From Acidobacteriota bacterium (GTDB lineage Bacteria; Acidobacteriota; Terriglobia; Bryobacterales; Bryobacteraceae), in contig JAPKYX010000228.1 of the NCBI GenBank assembly GCA_026394075.1, positions 1 through 41,134 on the forward strand: a stretch of 41,134 bases of DNA, given 5' to 3'. A model generated the notes under the pieces. The model did not search any database. It was not told the DNA's origin and saw nothing but the letters and a program-made list of their open reading frames with translations. The first letter of the stretch is position 1. The number at the start of each line of letters is the position of its first letter. Shown here in pieces: positions 1 through 7,845 of the stretch. The translations under genes and the position numbers were made by a program.

Positions 1-1
1 C

Positions 2-856
2 CGTCTGGTGGGCATGACGCTGCAGGGTGAAGGCGGTACTCGCGCCGCCATTGAGAGCGCCCGCAAGGCCATCGGCATCATGATGGAGCGCATGTCGAAA
101 GAAGAGCGCGTGGAACTGCCGGCATCGAAGATCGTGCTGGGGCTCAACTGCGGCGGTTCGGATTCTTTTTCCGGCATCACGGCCAACCCGGCGCTGGGCT
201 GGTGCAGTGACCGGTTGGCGGAGATCGGCGGCGCGGCCGTGCTGGCGGAGACGACCGAGTGTTTTGGGGCCGAGCACCTGCTGGTCGAGCGCGCCCGTAA
301 CCGCGAAGTGGCGGAGCGGTTCCTGAGCTTTATTGAGAGCTATCGCGCGTACTTGCGCCAATGGCCGGGGTCGAACTTTAACGACAATCCGTCGCCCGGC
401 AACAAAGAAGGCGGCCTGTCGAACATCCTCGAAAAGTCGCTGGGCGCCATGACGAAGGCGGGGGCCACCATGATGGCCGATGCGGTCGATTACGCCGAGC
501 GGATCAAGACCTCCGGTTTTGTCTTCATGAACACGCCGGGCTATGACCCGGTGTCGTTGACGGGCTTGGCGGCGGGCGGCTGTAATCTGATCGCCTTCAC
601 CACCGGCCGGGGCAGTGCGATTGGGTTCCCCAGCATCCCGGTGATCAAGATCGCCACCAATACGCCCATGTACAAGCGGATGAAGGACAACATGGACATC
701 AACGGCGGTTTGATCGCCGATGGTGAATCAACGGTGGCCGCGATTGGCCAAGAGATTTTTGAAATGGTGTTGCGAGTGGCGTCCGGTGAAAAGACCTGCG
801 CCGAGAGATTGGGTCATAAGGAGTTTGTACCGTGGCGCATTGGTCCCGTACTTTAG
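2..856 (+). CDS. UxaA/GarD-family dehydratase (altronate/galactarate dehydratase-like), 5'-truncated
   Basis: The reading frame is open from the first bases, so the true start lies upstream of the window and about 284 C-terminal residues are visible. They match the large domain of the UxaA/GarD family, metal-dependent dehydratases that remove water from hexarates or hexonates such as altronate or galactarate in cytoplasmic sugar-acid catabolism. Recognisable family blocks are KIVLGLNCGGSDSFSG, the AETTECFGAEHLL stretch, the NPSPGNKEGGLSNILEKSLG segment and the FTTGRGSAIGFP block near the C terminus. The exact substrate cannot be read from the sequence. The 3' end overlaps the next gene's GTG start by about 25 nt, which suggests one transcript. 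No sugar-acid genes are visible downstream, so the pathway context must lie upstream. Confidence 0.85.
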   Translation, partial: RLVGMTLQGEGGTRAAIESARKAIGIMMERMSKEERVELPASKIVLGLNCGGSDSFSGITANPALGWCSDRLAEIGGAAVLAETTECFGAEHLLVERARNREVAERFLSFIESYRAYLRQWPGSNFNDNPSPGNKEGGLSNILEKSLGAMTKAGATMMADAVDYAERIKTSGFVFMNTPGYDPVSLTGLAAGGCNLIAFTTGRGSAIGFPSIPVIKIATNTPMYKRMKDNMDINGGLIADGESTVAAIGQEIFEMVLRVASGEKTCAERLGHKEFVPWRIGPVL

Positions 857-1673
857 TTTTTCTGGCGGTTTCCGCCCTGGCGGCCGCTGCGGCGGGCAAG
901 TCAGCTCTCGATAAGCCGACGCTGGAGGCGTATCTCCGGCATTTGAATCTGTGGAATCCGCAGATCACGGTGGAGATTACGGATCCGAAGCCGTCTCAGG
1001 TGGATGGATTCATGGATGTCCATGTGAAGGCGTCACTGGGTGCGCGGTCGCTGGAGGCCGACTATCTGGTGTCCAAGGATGGCCAGAAGATTCTCCAGGC
1101 CAACATCTACGACATCTCCAAAGCCCCGTTTGCGGCCGACATGGCCCAGATCAAGACCACCGGCCACCCGGAGATGGGCAAGCCGAGGCGTTCCCGGACA
1201 AGGTCCACCTGGTGTTCAAGGATCTGCCGCTGGATAGCATTCACCCGTGGGCGCGGGGCGCGGCTGTGGCTGGCCGTTGTGTGTATCGCCAAAAGCCCGA
1301 GGCGTTCTGGACCTATCACGACTGGATGTTTGAGCATCAGGCCGAGATTACGGTGGAGAACCGGGCCCAGAAGTTCACCGAATGGGCCAAGACGGCCGGT
1401 TTGGATACGTTGCAGTTGACGCAGTGCGTGGCTGACCCCACCGCGGCGGCGGATGTAAACCGCAGCATGGTGGAAGCCCAGGCGCTGAAAGTGAATTCGA
1501 CGCCCACCATGTTTATCAATGGCCGGAAGGTGCCGGGCAATGTTCCGTGGCCGGACCTGAAGTCGATCATCGAAGTAGAGCTGAAGCACGCGGAGAGTTG
1601 CTGTTCAGTTGAACTGCCGTCCGCGCCCACCCGGCCCAAGCCTTCGCTGGCCAATCCAAAGGGGAAACCGTGA
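832..1673 (+). pseudogene. DsbA-like thioredoxin-fold protein, frameshifted and lacking its CXXC segment
   Basis: Two frames together give one secreted DsbA/thioredoxin_4-type protein. Frame A, from a GTG at 832, encodes a signal peptide (SRTLVFLAVSALAAAAAG) and an N-terminal domain ending in HPEMGKP near 1185. The frame then shifts and continues as EAFPDKVHLVFKDLPLD, then IHPWARGAAVAG, and later the cis-proline loop NSTPTMFINGRKVPG, stopping at 1671-1673. In relatives the piece between these blocks carries the first beta strand and the CXXC redox motif. Here it is absent, so the lesion looks like a deletion of roughly 60-70 nt whose length is not a multiple of three. Without the two cysteines no disulfide exchange is expected. 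The start overlaps the dehydratase gene and the stop overlaps the next gene's GTG by 4 nt. A deletion in the assembly is the alternative explanation. Confidence 0.75.
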
Positions 1674-3478
1674 AGCATCGCGCGGCCGTCGCGGCCATTA
1701 TTGTTTGTTCGCTTTCATCATCTGGTGCCAGCAAGGCCGGCCTTGATCCCAGCCGCTACATCGAAGACGTGAAGTACCTGGCCTCGGAGCAGTTGCGCGG
1801 CCGCGGAAATGGCATGCCGGAACTGGAGCTGGCGGCCAAGTACATCGCCGATCAATACAAGGCGGCGGGACTGGCACCGGCATTTGGTAAGAGCTACTTT
1901 CAGCCCTTCATGTTGACCACCAACGCCAAGGTGGGTGATCACAACAAGTTCAGCGATACGTTGAGCAAACAGAAGTGGCAGATGGAGAAGGACTTTGTTC
2001 CGTTCAACTTTTCCTCCAGCGCCAAGGTAACGGCTCCGGTGGTGTTTGCCGGATATGGCATCACCGCCAAGGAGTACAACTATGACGACTACGAGGGCCT
2101 GGACGTCAAAGGCAAGATCGTCCTCGTCCTGCGTTATGAGCCGCAGGAGTTTGACGAAAACAGCGTCTTCGCGGGCAAGGTGATGACGCGGCACGCGCAG
2201 TTTGACGCCAAGGCGATCAATGCCAAGATGCATGGCGCGGCGGGCGTGCTGCTGATCAACAATGTGGTGGCGCACCCCAACGATACGGGCAAGCTGGAGA
2301 AGTTTGGCCGTGCGGCGGGACCGTCGGAAGCCGGTGTGCCGTTTGTCCAGTTGCGCCCGGAGGTGGTGGATAGCTGGTTCGCGGCCTCGGGGAAGAACCT
2401 GAAAGAGATCGCCGAAGGCATCGACAAGGATTTGAAGCCGCGGTCGTTCGCCTTTGATGCCAAGCTGAAGGCCACGCTGGAAGTGGACGTGGTCCGCGAA
2501 GTGAAGAAGGTCCACAACGTCGGCGCCTACTTGAAGGGCGAGACGGACGAATTCATCATCGTGGGCGGCCACTATGACCACCTGGGATTGGGTGAGCAGT
2601 TCTCCTTGGCCCCCTCTCAAGCCGGGAAAGCGCACGTTGGCGCTGACGATAATGCCTCCGGCACGGCTGGAGTACTGGAATTGGCCCGGCACTTTGCCGC
2701 TGGTCCCAAGCCCAAACGCGGCCTGCTGTTCCTGAATTTCGCCGGAGAGGAACTAGGGCTTCTCGGGTCCGCATACCTGACGGAGAATTCGCCGCTGCCG
2801 CTCGACAAGGCCGTCGCCATGATCAACATGGACATGATCGGCCGGATGCGCGAAGGGTCGGTGATCGTGGGTGGCGTGGGCACCGGGTCTACGTTTAAGC
2901 CGATGATGGATACGCTGTCGGCGAAGCATCCGTCGCTGAAACTGGAGATGTCGGAACAGGGTGGGGTGGGTTCCTCTGATCACACTTCGTTCACGGCCAA
3001 GCGCATTCCGGTGCTGTTCTTCTTCACCGGGTTGCACATGGACTACCACCGCCCCACCGACACCTGGGACAAGATCAACGCGGAGGGAGCGGTAGAGCTC
3101 CTGGGGCTGGTGAGTGAAGCCGCCACGGAGCTGTCAGCCGGCAATCGGCCTCAGTTCCAGAAGGTGGCGGAGCCGCCGCCGATGGCCGGTGGCACCTCCT
3201 CCGGCTCAGGCTATGGCCCTAGTTTTGGCAGCATCCCCGACATGGCTTTCTCAGGGAAAGGCGTAAAGTTCTCAGACTTACGCGAAGGCTCTCCTGCGCA
3301 AAAAGCCGGGCTGAAACCAGGGGATATCATGGTGGCGTTCGACGGCAAAAAGATCGACAATTTATATGACTTCACGTATGCGCTGCGGGGAAAAGTGGTG
3401 GGGGATGAAATTCCCGTCACTGTGATCCGCGGCGGTGAGCAAATGACCGTCCGCGTGAAGTTGGAAGCGCGCCGGTAG
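1670..3478 (+). CDS. Secreted M28-family zinc aminopeptidase with PA and PDZ domains
   Basis: This is a 602-residue exported metallopeptidase. A short N-terminal signal (about 1-22) is followed by a protease-associated (PA) domain around 115-245 and the M28 catalytic domain around 280-490. The two-zinc site is complete: His301 (GGHYDHLG), Asp326 (GADDNASG), catalytic Glu360 and Glu361 (NFAGEELG), Asp388 (NMDMIGR) and His460 (DYHRPTD). A C-terminal PDZ domain (about 525-600, with REGSPAQKAGLKPGDIM) probably positions substrates or partners. The family removes N-terminal amino acids from peptides outside the cytoplasm. The GTG start at 1670 overlaps the upstream stop by 4 nt, implying translational coupling to the damaged DsbA-like gene. 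The substrate is unknown. Confidence 0.9.
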   Translation: MKHRAAVAAIIVCSLSSSGASKAGLDPSRYIEDVKYLASEQLRGRGNGMPELELAAKYIADQYKAAGLAPAFGKSYFQPFMLTTNAKVGDHNKFSDTLSKQKWQMEKDFVPFNFSSSAKVTAPVVFAGYGITAKEYNYDDYEGLDVKGKIVLVLRYEPQEFDENSVFAGKVMTRHAQFDAKAINAKMHGAAGVLLINNVVAHPNDTGKLEKFGRAAGPSEAGVPFVQLRPEVVDSWFAASGKNLKEIAEGIDKDLKPRSFAFDAKLKATLEVDVVREVKKVHNVGAYLKGETDEFIIVGGHYDHLGLGEQFSLAPSQAGKAHVGADDNASGTAGVLELARHFAAGPKPKRGLLFLNFAGEELGLLGSAYLTENSPLPLDKAVAMINMDMIGRMREGSVIVGGVGTGSTFKPMMDTLSAKHPSLKLEMSEQGGVGSSDHTSFTAKRIPVLFFFTGLHMDYHRPTDTWDKINAEGAVELLGLVSEAATELSAGNRPQFQKVAEPPPMAGGTSSGSGYGPSFGSIPDMAFSGKGVKFSDLREGSPAQKAGLKPGDIMVAFDGKKIDNLYDFTYALRGKVVGDEIPVTVIRGGEQMTVRVKLEARR

Positions 3479-3509
3479 AGCTAAAGCTCAACCCCTCGGA
3501 GGACGATAC

Positions 3510-4157
3510 ATGTCTGTGATGCCTGTCGCCTCGGCTCCGCCTACCAAAGCTTGGAGATTGCCTCCACTGATCCTGCACCCCTTTGCGGAGGCCGCCGGAC
3601 CGGACAAGTTGGTGGAGAGTTCCCGGGCCAGCCTGATGCTGCAGGGGCTGCTTCCCTCCGGCTCACTTTCGCGCCAGGAACTGGACGAACGGTTACTCTC
3701 CGGCCGGTATTGCGAAGTCCGCATGCTGTTCTATGTGGGCCGCGACCTGATGCGTTGGATTGATCAGTGCCTGGACTTGGCCCAGCGCGATGATACGTTG
3801 CGCGAAGCAGGCATGTGTTATCAGGCCTTTGCGGCGATTCTGGTGGACGAGCCACCGCGCCAGGTGCGGGAGAAGCTGCAGAAGTGGGGCGTCGCGGACT
3901 ACCGGTCGATCTTCTCGCGAGCGCTCGGCTTGAACGCATTGTTTGCCGAACTCCCCAGCCGCGAAAGCTTGGCGGATGAGTTTATCCGGCACTACTACCG
4001 CTACGCCGATCAGCTCTATCTCTGCCGCCAACTATTGTGGACCTTCACCGAGATCCGCCCGGAGCATTTTGATTTCGATCTCTATGCTTCCGGCGAGTAC
4101 TCCCGCCTGTTGGAGCGGGAGTGGGGCGAAGTGTCGGAAGACGTCGAAGAGCAGTAG
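3510..4157 (+). CDS. Conserved hypothetical protein, mostly helical
   Basis: I do not recognise a family for this 215-residue protein. It has no signal peptide or membrane segment. The composition suggests an all-alpha fold with many aromatic residues in the C-terminal half (HYYRYADQLYLCRQLLW) and an acidic tail. The ATG at 3510 is preceded by a good ribosome binding site (GGAGGA, about 3497-3502), and it follows the M28 peptidase by 31 nt, so co-transcription is likely. Its stop codon lies only 2 nt from the stop of the convergent minus-strand gene, so the two transcripts must overlap or end within each other. Confidence 0.7.
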   Translation: MSVMPVASAPPTKAWRLPPLILHPFAEAAGPDKLVESSRASLMLQGLLPSGSLSRQELDERLLSGRYCEVRMLFYVGRDLMRWIDQCLDLAQRDDTLREAGMCYQAFAAILVDEPPRQVREKLQKWGVADYRSIFSRALGLNALFAELPSRESLADEFIRHYYRYADQLYLCRQLLWTFTEIRPEHFDFDLYASGEYSRLLEREWGEVSEDVEEQ

Positions 4158-4159
4158 CG

Positions 4160-5812
4160 CTACTCGAAGCGGACGCTCCGCGCCAGGGCTGAGGTGCAGT
4201 TTAGAGCCCCATAGTCCAGCCCCGCCGCTGAAAACGGGACAGGCGTGCCCGAAGCCGCCACGCTCAGCTGTCCGGCCGGTGTGCCGTCCGCCAGCATGGG
4301 TGAGGCCGGAAGAAGTTGCAGGACGATGGCCGGTACGGTGAACCTTCCGGCACTGCCCTTGGCGAGGCAGGAAAAGCTGGCACCCACCGGGGCCGACATC
4401 GGGCCGCCAATCGAATAGCCACTGATCGTGACGTAGCCATCCGTCGCGACTCCCTCCCAGCGGACCACCAGATCCTGTGATCGCGGCACACTGGACAACA
4501 TGTTCTGGTTGGTCCAGGTAAACCCGGCCGGCCAGGTGAGCGACGCTGAGAACGCCCCTAGATCGGCCCCGCCTACTCCCAAAGCACTGAATCGGCCCGG
4601 AGTGAGGAACTCCTGCGTAGTGGACGCCGTGGAGCTGTTGCTGCTGCCCATCGCCATCTCACTGCGGTAGAGGCCTTTGTGCTGGATATGACGCTCCACT
4701 GTGCGGCTACCCAGCGGTCCCGCGACAGTCAGCGCCGGGCCGGCGTCCAGGCCAACAAACAGCGGACCGGGTGTGGCCGGAGGAGATTGACCCACGAAGG
4801 TACTCACGACGCAGGAATCCACCGAGGGGCCGTTGCCCGGGTAGCTGAGCAGTTGCGAGTAATCCAAGCGTTGGAAACTGCCGGTGAGTGAATCCAGCCG
4901 TGTCCGGTCGGCGGCGGTGCCGGGGGCACTGGGTGAAGTGACGGCCTTGGCCAGAGTGATCGCTCCTACGTGAGCACCCTGGGCCGCCCGCGCGAACAGG
5001 TCTGCGGGGTACCCCAGAGGGTCACTGCAGCTGCCGCCCTTGGGCGCTACGGGAATGGTGGTGGCGTTGCTGATGGTTCCGCCAGCGCGGACCAGCAGCG
5101 CCACCTCACACCCCGGTGGCGTATCCGCCGGAATGGTGAAATTGATCTGGTCAATCGAGGGGATCTCGGGAACGCGGCCCTGGTAGTGGACTTCTGCCTT
5201 CTTGAAGCCGACCCACACTTCCACGTCAACGTTCAGATTGCCCGCGGAGGCCGGAGCGCGGTCGGGATAGGGCACTGGACCCAGGCCGGTCCCAAAAATC
5301 TGGGCCACGCTGCCCGGAACCAGCGATTCAGTGGGAGTGTTCAGCATTGAACCGGTAAAGACGACGGCAGCCCCGGAACCCATTGAGTTGATGGTGAAGA
5401 TCCCGAAAGCGCTCCGGGCAATGGTCACCGGGAAAGCGGTGCTGACTTCTCCCCCATGGGTGACGCGAATGCTACCAAGACCAGCAGGCGTAGCGGATGG
5501 AATGACGGCCGAGAGCTGTGTCCGGTTGTCGCTGGTGCCGATCACGTAATTGAGCGGCATGGCCAGGGTTGTCGCGCCCACGGTGATCTGGGCCGACGTT
5601 CCGGCCAATTCCAAAGGCAGGGGTATTCCGCCTTGGGCCAACGCACGCTGGCCAAGGTTGCGTCCCTTGATCACCACCAGGCTGCCCTGTGCCAGTGCGC
5701 TGTTGGGCAGGCCGGCCTTCATCAATCCGGCCGCGTTCTCCGCCGATTCGATCACCGGTTGGCCCTGACACACCATTGCGCAGAACAACAGACCGATGGT
5801 GATACGATTCAT
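4160..5812 (-). CDS. TIGR03437-domain secreted protein, copy 2
   Basis: About 550 residues. The start is placed at the ATG at 5812 because the next residues, MNRITIGLLFCAMVCQGQP, form a signal peptide and AGGGAG lies upstream; an in-frame codon 21 residues earlier would put a poor leader in front. The N-terminal half carries the Solibacter TIGR03437 domain, recognisable by NAAGLMKAGLPNSALAQGS, the VIKGRNLG block, the FGTGLGPVPYPDRAP block and DQINFTIPADTPPGCEV. The second half is a beta-rich, cysteine-containing region shared only with the neighbouring paralogue. The domain's function is unknown; such proteins are usually exported or surface-located. It is a tandem duplicate of the gene at 6027-7691 and lies downstream of it on the same strand. 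Confidence 0.85.
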   Translation of the reverse strand: MNRITIGLLFCAMVCQGQPVIESAENAAGLMKAGLPNSALAQGSLVVIKGRNLGQRALAQGGIPLPLELAGTSAQITVGATTLAMPLNYVIGTSDNRTQLSAVIPSATPAGLGSIRVTHGGEVSTAFPVTIARSAFGIFTINSMGSGAAVVFTGSMLNTPTESLVPGSVAQIFGTGLGPVPYPDRAPASAGNLNVDVEVWVGFKKAEVHYQGRVPEIPSIDQINFTIPADTPPGCEVALLVRAGGTISNATTIPVAPKGGSCSDPLGYPADLFARAAQGAHVGAITLAKAVTSPSAPGTAADRTRLDSLTGSFQRLDYSQLLSYPGNGPSVDSCVVSTFVGQSPPATPGPLFVGLDAGPALTVAGPLGSRTVERHIQHKGLYRSEMAMGSSNSSTASTTQEFLTPGRFSALGVGGADLGAFSASLTWPAGFTWTNQNMLSSVPRSQDLVVRWEGVATDGYVTISGYSIGGPMSAPVGASFSCLAKGSAGRFTVPAIVLQLLPASPMLADGTPAGQLSVAASGTPVPFSAAGLDYGALNCTSALARSVRFE

Positions 5813-5842
5813 TGTCGCTGAAACTCCCTGGGCGATTCCTGG

Positions 5843-5898
5843 CCCTAACTGCAAACCCAAAGCGAGGGCTCGCACTCAGACAGCGGAAACAGTTAGGG
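5843..5898 (-). promoter_or_regulatory. Nested inverted repeat in the leader of the TIGR03437 gene
   Basis: A perfect 9-bp inverted repeat (CCCTAACTG at 5843-5851 and CAGTTAGGG at 5890-5898) encloses a second short hairpin (GCGAG-GG-CTCGC, 5862-5873). It lies 31 nt or more upstream of the start codon at 5812. It could be a folded 5' leader or a regulator site. It matches no riboswitch class I can name. Confidence 0.35.
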
Positions 5899-5963
5899 AG
5901 ATCCCCTCATTGGGGGTGATAGATTTGTCGATTCGGGTAGTAGTGCCTTCCCCAAAAGCGAAT

Positions 5964-5997
5964 AGGGCCGGACTCGGGCGTATGCCCGGCCGGCCCT
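5964..5997 (-). terminator. Probable terminator after the upstream TIGR03437 gene
   Basis: An 8-bp outer stem (AGGGCCGG/CCGGCCCT) encloses an inner 5-bp stem (CGGGC-GTAT-GCCCG). On the minus strand it lies about 30 nt beyond the stop of the gene at 6027-7691 and is followed by a short T-rich stretch (CGCTTTT). The stem is very stable but the T tract is short and offset, so termination may be partial. Confidence 0.5.
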
Positions 5998-6026
5998 GAA
6001 TCACCCTTACTCGCTTGAGAAGCTGA

Positions 6027-7691
6027 CTACTGGTAATTCACCAGCTTGGCCACGACGCTGTTGAAGTTCATGTACCCGTAGTCAAGACCGGTGGCGGTGA
6101 ACTGCACGGGCAAGCCAACCGCCGCCACGCTGAGGAGGCCGGCCTGGACACCTGCGGCCAGGGTCGTTGTGGTGGGCAGAATCTGGAGCACCACCGACGG
6201 GATCGCAAAGCGGCCCGCCGTGGCCTTTTCCAGGCACGTAAATCCAGCGCCCACCGGAGCCGTGATGGATCCGCCAATCGAGAATCCTGAAATTGCCACA
6301 TAGCCGTCCGGCGGTGCCCCGCTCCAGGTGACGGTTAAGTCTTGGGCCCGCGGAACGCTCGCGATGCTGGTCTGGTTACTCCAGGAGAAGGCTGACGGCC
6401 AGGTAACCGAGGAGGAGAACGCCCCCACATCCACGCCGCCGGGCCCGGTAGCCGTGAAGCGGCCAGGCGTCAGGAACTCCGCTCCACCGGAAAAGCCCGG
6501 AATGGAGATGCCGCCCGGCAGGCCGGTGGCGATAATGCTCTTGCTATAGAACCCTTTCTGGTTCAGCACCTTGTCCAGTGTCTGACTACCGGACGGGCCC
6601 GCCACGGCAATGCTGGCGCCGGCATCCAGCCCCACCGGGGGCACCGTCACTTCAGCCGCCGCGTTCTGACCCGTGAAGGTGTAGGTGGTGCAGGAACCCA
6701 CCGACGGAGATTCGCTCGGGTTGGCCAGAAACTGGTTGTAGCTCATGCGTTGGAAGCTGGCCAGCAAGGAATCCGTCTTGTTGTCCACGGTCCCGGCGCC
6801 CGGGATGGACACCTGAATCGCGGTCTTCACCAGGCCGATGTACCCGACGTTGACGCCCGCGCCGGCCTTGGAGAGCACGTCGGCGGGGTAACCCAAGGGG
6901 TCGGAGCAGGTTTTGCCCGCCAGTGCGACGGGAACGGTGGTGGCATTGCTGACCACGCCGCCCGCCCTGACCACCAGCGACACCGCGCAACCCGGCGGCG
7001 TGTCGGCCGGCACGATGAAGTTGATCTGGTCAACGGAAGCAATCTGCGGGATGCGTCCCTTGTACGAGACCGTCGCCCGCTTGAAGCCCACCCAGACCTC
7101 GACATCGACATTGAGATCGCCGCCTTGGGCCGGCTCCCGATCGGAGTAGCTCACCGGGCCCAAGCCGGTACCGAAGATTTGCGCCACCGTGCCGGGGCGC
7201 AGCGCCTCGGTTGGCGTATTCAGATTCGGCCCCGTGTAGGCAATCGCCGATCCGGAACCGGCGGAGTTGATCGTGAAGATTCCAAACGCGGTTTTGACGA
7301 CGCTGATGGGAAAGGCTGCGCTGGTTTGGCCATTGTAGGTGACGCGGATGCTGCCTGAGCCCACCGGGGTGGCCGACGGAATCACGGCTGAAATCTGGGT
7401 TTTGTTATCCGGAATGCCGATCACGTAGTTCATCGGCATCGTCAGCGTCGTCCCCCCGACGGTGATCTGGGCGGTCGTCCCGGCCAGTTCCAACGGCAGT
7501 GGGATCGACACATTGCGGTAGTCGCGCTGGCTGAGGCCGCGGCCCTTGATCACGATCAGGCTGCCCTGGGCCAGACCACCGTTCGGCAAACCCGATTTCA
7601 TGTATCCGGCCGCATTTTCGGCAGTTTCGATGACAGGCTGCGCGGCAGCCACAAGGGCTCCGGCAATGGTCAGGAACACTATTTGTTTCAT
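6027..7691 (-). CDS. TIGR03437-domain secreted protein, copy 1
   Basis: 554 residues with an N-terminal signal peptide (MKQIVFLTIAGALVAAAQP) and a strong ribosome binding site (AGAAGGGGGA) just before the ATG. Residues from about 20 to 260 form the TIGR03437 domain, with NAAGYMKSGLPNGGLAQGS, the VIKGRGLS block and DQINFIVPADTPPGC. The C-terminal half is a beta-rich region without a recognised family that contains cysteines (CSDPLGYPAD, SVGSCTTYTF). It is collinear along its full length with the gene at 4160-5812, so the pair arose by tandem duplication. It diverges from the tricorn-like protease gene across a 154-bp gap that must hold both promoters. Confidence 0.85.
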   Translation of the reverse strand: MKQIVFLTIAGALVAAAQPVIETAENAAGYMKSGLPNGGLAQGSLIVIKGRGLSQRDYRNVSIPLPLELAGTTAQITVGGTTLTMPMNYVIGIPDNKTQISAVIPSATPVGSGSIRVTYNGQTSAAFPISVVKTAFGIFTINSAGSGSAIAYTGPNLNTPTEALRPGTVAQIFGTGLGPVSYSDREPAQGGDLNVDVEVWVGFKRATVSYKGRIPQIASVDQINFIVPADTPPGCAVSLVVRAGGVVSNATTVPVALAGKTCSDPLGYPADVLSKAGAGVNVGYIGLVKTAIQVSIPGAGTVDNKTDSLLASFQRMSYNQFLANPSESPSVGSCTTYTFTGQNAAAEVTVPPVGLDAGASIAVAGPSGSQTLDKVLNQKGFYSKSIIATGLPGGISIPGFSGGAEFLTPGRFTATGPGGVDVGAFSSSVTWPSAFSWSNQTSIASVPRAQDLTVTWSGAPPDGYVAISGFSIGGSITAPVGAGFTCLEKATAGRFAIPSVVLQILPTTTTLAAGVQAGLLSVAAVGLPVQFTATGLDYGYMNFNSVVAKLVNYQ

Positions 7692-7845
7692 GATTCCCCC
7701 TTCTCTTCGGCGGCACTTTCCAATATTTGAAGGCCTGATGGAAGACCCCGCTTGTCCTTATCCGCACGCCGTACCCCTGCGGATCGCGCAAAATGCGTTG
7801 CGCACACCGGAAGGGTAGCGATATCGTCAAATGCAGAGGTAAGTT

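Noticed and set aside
1718-2692. Minus-strand frame opposite the M28 peptidase
   Set aside because: The plus strand has all zinc ligands of an M28 peptidase; the opposite frame is a shadow.
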